NCBI GenBank assembly: GCA_025594325.1 | Contig: JANHCV010000011.1 | Coordinates: 434,001-498,000 of the forward strand | Length of the DNA stretch: 64,000 bases | Origin: Blastocladiella emersonii ATCC 22665 | Taxonomy: Eukaryota > Blastocladiomycota > Blastocladiomycetes > Blastocladiales > Blastocladiaceae | Direction: 5' to 3' | Shown: in pieces, positions 62,793 through 64,000 of the stretch | How the letters are laid out: the number at the start of each line of letters is the position of its first letter | How positions within the stretch are numbered: the stretch's first letter is position 1 | The notes under the pieces: model-generated | Seen by the model: only the letters and a program-made list of their open reading frames with translations | Databases searched by the model: none | What the model was told of the DNA's origin: nothing | Position numbers and translations under genes: made by a program

Positions 62793-64000
62793 ACTTTTGA
62801 TTTTGGAATATTGGTTTGCGTGAGGACTGGTCAACTTCCAGTGCTATTATGCGCACCCTCCATGTCTGGTCGCTAGTCGCCCATGAAAACGCGTTGCGAC
62901 GCCAAATCATATACCTTCAGTTCCTCACCACATGCGCTGTGCAACAGCAAATTTTGTGTTTGTATGATGTGTCTTCTATGCAAATGACATCGAGCACCAC
63001 ACACAAGTCAGCAATGGACAGACGGCACATGACCAGGCACTACTTTTCCTCCTGACAATGAGGGTGCCTTGCACTCACACATGTCATTCATGGGAGCATC
63101 TGCAAACTCATTTTTATGCAGTTGGTTGTGACGTGCACACAGCTCCAGCTTGGGCTTCAAATCAAGCCCACAAGCGGCTCTCACGGAAAGACAAATTGGT
63201 CTTTTACTGAGAGCCAGGAGGAGTGGGAAGTTCCCACTGGGACCTCCCCCATGTTGCTGTGTGCAGTCTTTGAACGCTATGGAGCTGTAACCTGCGCCTG
63301 TGTTGAACTGAACCCTGAGCACGTGGGATGAGCTCCAGTGCAGTCACACGCAGCAGATGCAATTCATGTACACGTTTAGGTTGGACACCACAATGCTGGC
63401 AAGCAGTAGGTCTGCAACTGGTGACAGGATGCAGGCTCTATGTGGGTTGGTGTAGTCTCCCACTCCTGACCTGCCTGGTGACTGCAGTCATGGCACACAA
63501 TGCAGCAGAGGAGTTGTGGAAAACCCAGTTCCTGACTTTGAATCCTTGCTTCTGCTCTCCACCAATTTTCCTCCACAGCTCAGCTGGTCTGTTGGACATA
63601 CTCAAACAAGTTGTGACATGTGTCAAGTCCTACAGGGAGTTGACCAGGTAGAAGGTGCTGCATGGCAGCAAGGCAAGGGACAAGTAAGTAATCAGGGGTG
63701 TGTATTCCTGCCTGCAGCCCCAAACCAGGGTAGGGTGAGGGGAGCAAGAATGACAAGAGGGGAACGGGGCTGCAGGAGCGCGGTGGGCTGAAGCAATGGT
63801 GCAGACAATTGCACATAACAGATTAGGTGCGCAATTGTCACCTGCTCCCTGCTTGACAAGTAGCTTGAGACGCAACAGCATGGAACACCAGCCATCCAGG
63901 GAAGCGAGCGGCTGCAGAATAAAAGAAAAAAAAAATACTGGGGTTTGCTCTCAAAGTCCTGTACCACGCTTGGATGCCTGAGAAAAGTGGGGGGACTTGA
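62793..64000. other. Outer right arm, no gene seen
   Basis: Mirror of 40456-41663. Includes the mirror of dispersed repeat copy C near 63656-63776. Confidence 0.35.

Larger units (their letters stand above)
56148..64000 (-). repeat. Right arm of the giant inverted repeat, open at window end
   Basis: Reverse complement of 40456-48307 with a single visible difference (12 instead of 11 bases in the G/C run near 62145-62156). Carries mirror copies of the Thr, Cys and Ala tRNA genes, the CA microsatellite and the polymerase-alpha repeat. Inner edge at CGACAAG (56148). Confidence 0.95.

Overview
The window is eukaryotic nuclear DNA. It has short GT-AG introns (about 65-150 nt) with matching phases, eukaryotic tRNA genes, chromodomain Ty3/gypsy retrotransposons and PIF/Harbinger DNA transposons. 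The coding parts are GC-rich with strong GC3 bias; 29.2-32.4 kb and parts of 34.5-40 kb are more AT-rich. An IQ-motif gene resembling the flagellar protein IQCH lies at the left edge, so a flagellate protist, alga or zoosporic fungus is plausible. The species cannot be named from the sequence.

Layout. 1-0.86 kb: three exons of the IQCH-like gene, minus strand, truncated at the window edge. 2.2-9.35 kb: a degenerate Helitron-like gene split by a complete Ty3/gypsy element (copy 1, minus strand). 9.65-11.29 kb: a decayed Harbinger-type element with ~94-bp terminal inverted repeats. 11.3-19 kb: accessory DNA with an unidentified duplicated sequence, a 26-bp minisatellite, a 140-bp MITE and a repeat carrying a broken DNA polymerase alpha C-terminus. 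19.06-21.51 kb: an AGATCT-rich element sharing its termini with the MITE. 23.10-29.21 kb: a well-preserved PIF/Harbinger transposon (TIRs, TAA target duplication) with a Myb/SANT gene, a transposase gene and two further unrecognised genes. 29.2-40.2 kb: mostly non-coding, with a tRNA-Ser(ACT) and a decayed gene-like region at 35.8-38.4 kb.

40.46-64.0 kb: a very large inverted repeat. Arms of about 7.85 kb (40456-48307 and 56148-64000, still open at the window end) look identical except for one homopolymer length. They flank a 7.84-kb spacer that holds Ty3 copy 2 (plus strand). Each arm carries tRNA-Ala(CGC), tRNA-Cys(GCA), tRNA-Thr(CGT) and a copy of the polymerase-alpha repeat.

The main points of interest are: two Ty3 copies that share the same differences between 5' and 3' LTR although their flanks are unrelated; a probable self-priming site and tandem -1 slippery sites in that element; extra genes inside the Harbinger transposon; gene-fragment-bearing repeats with inverted termini; and the inverted repeat itself. 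No prokaryotic-style operon, CRISPR array or rRNA gene was seen.
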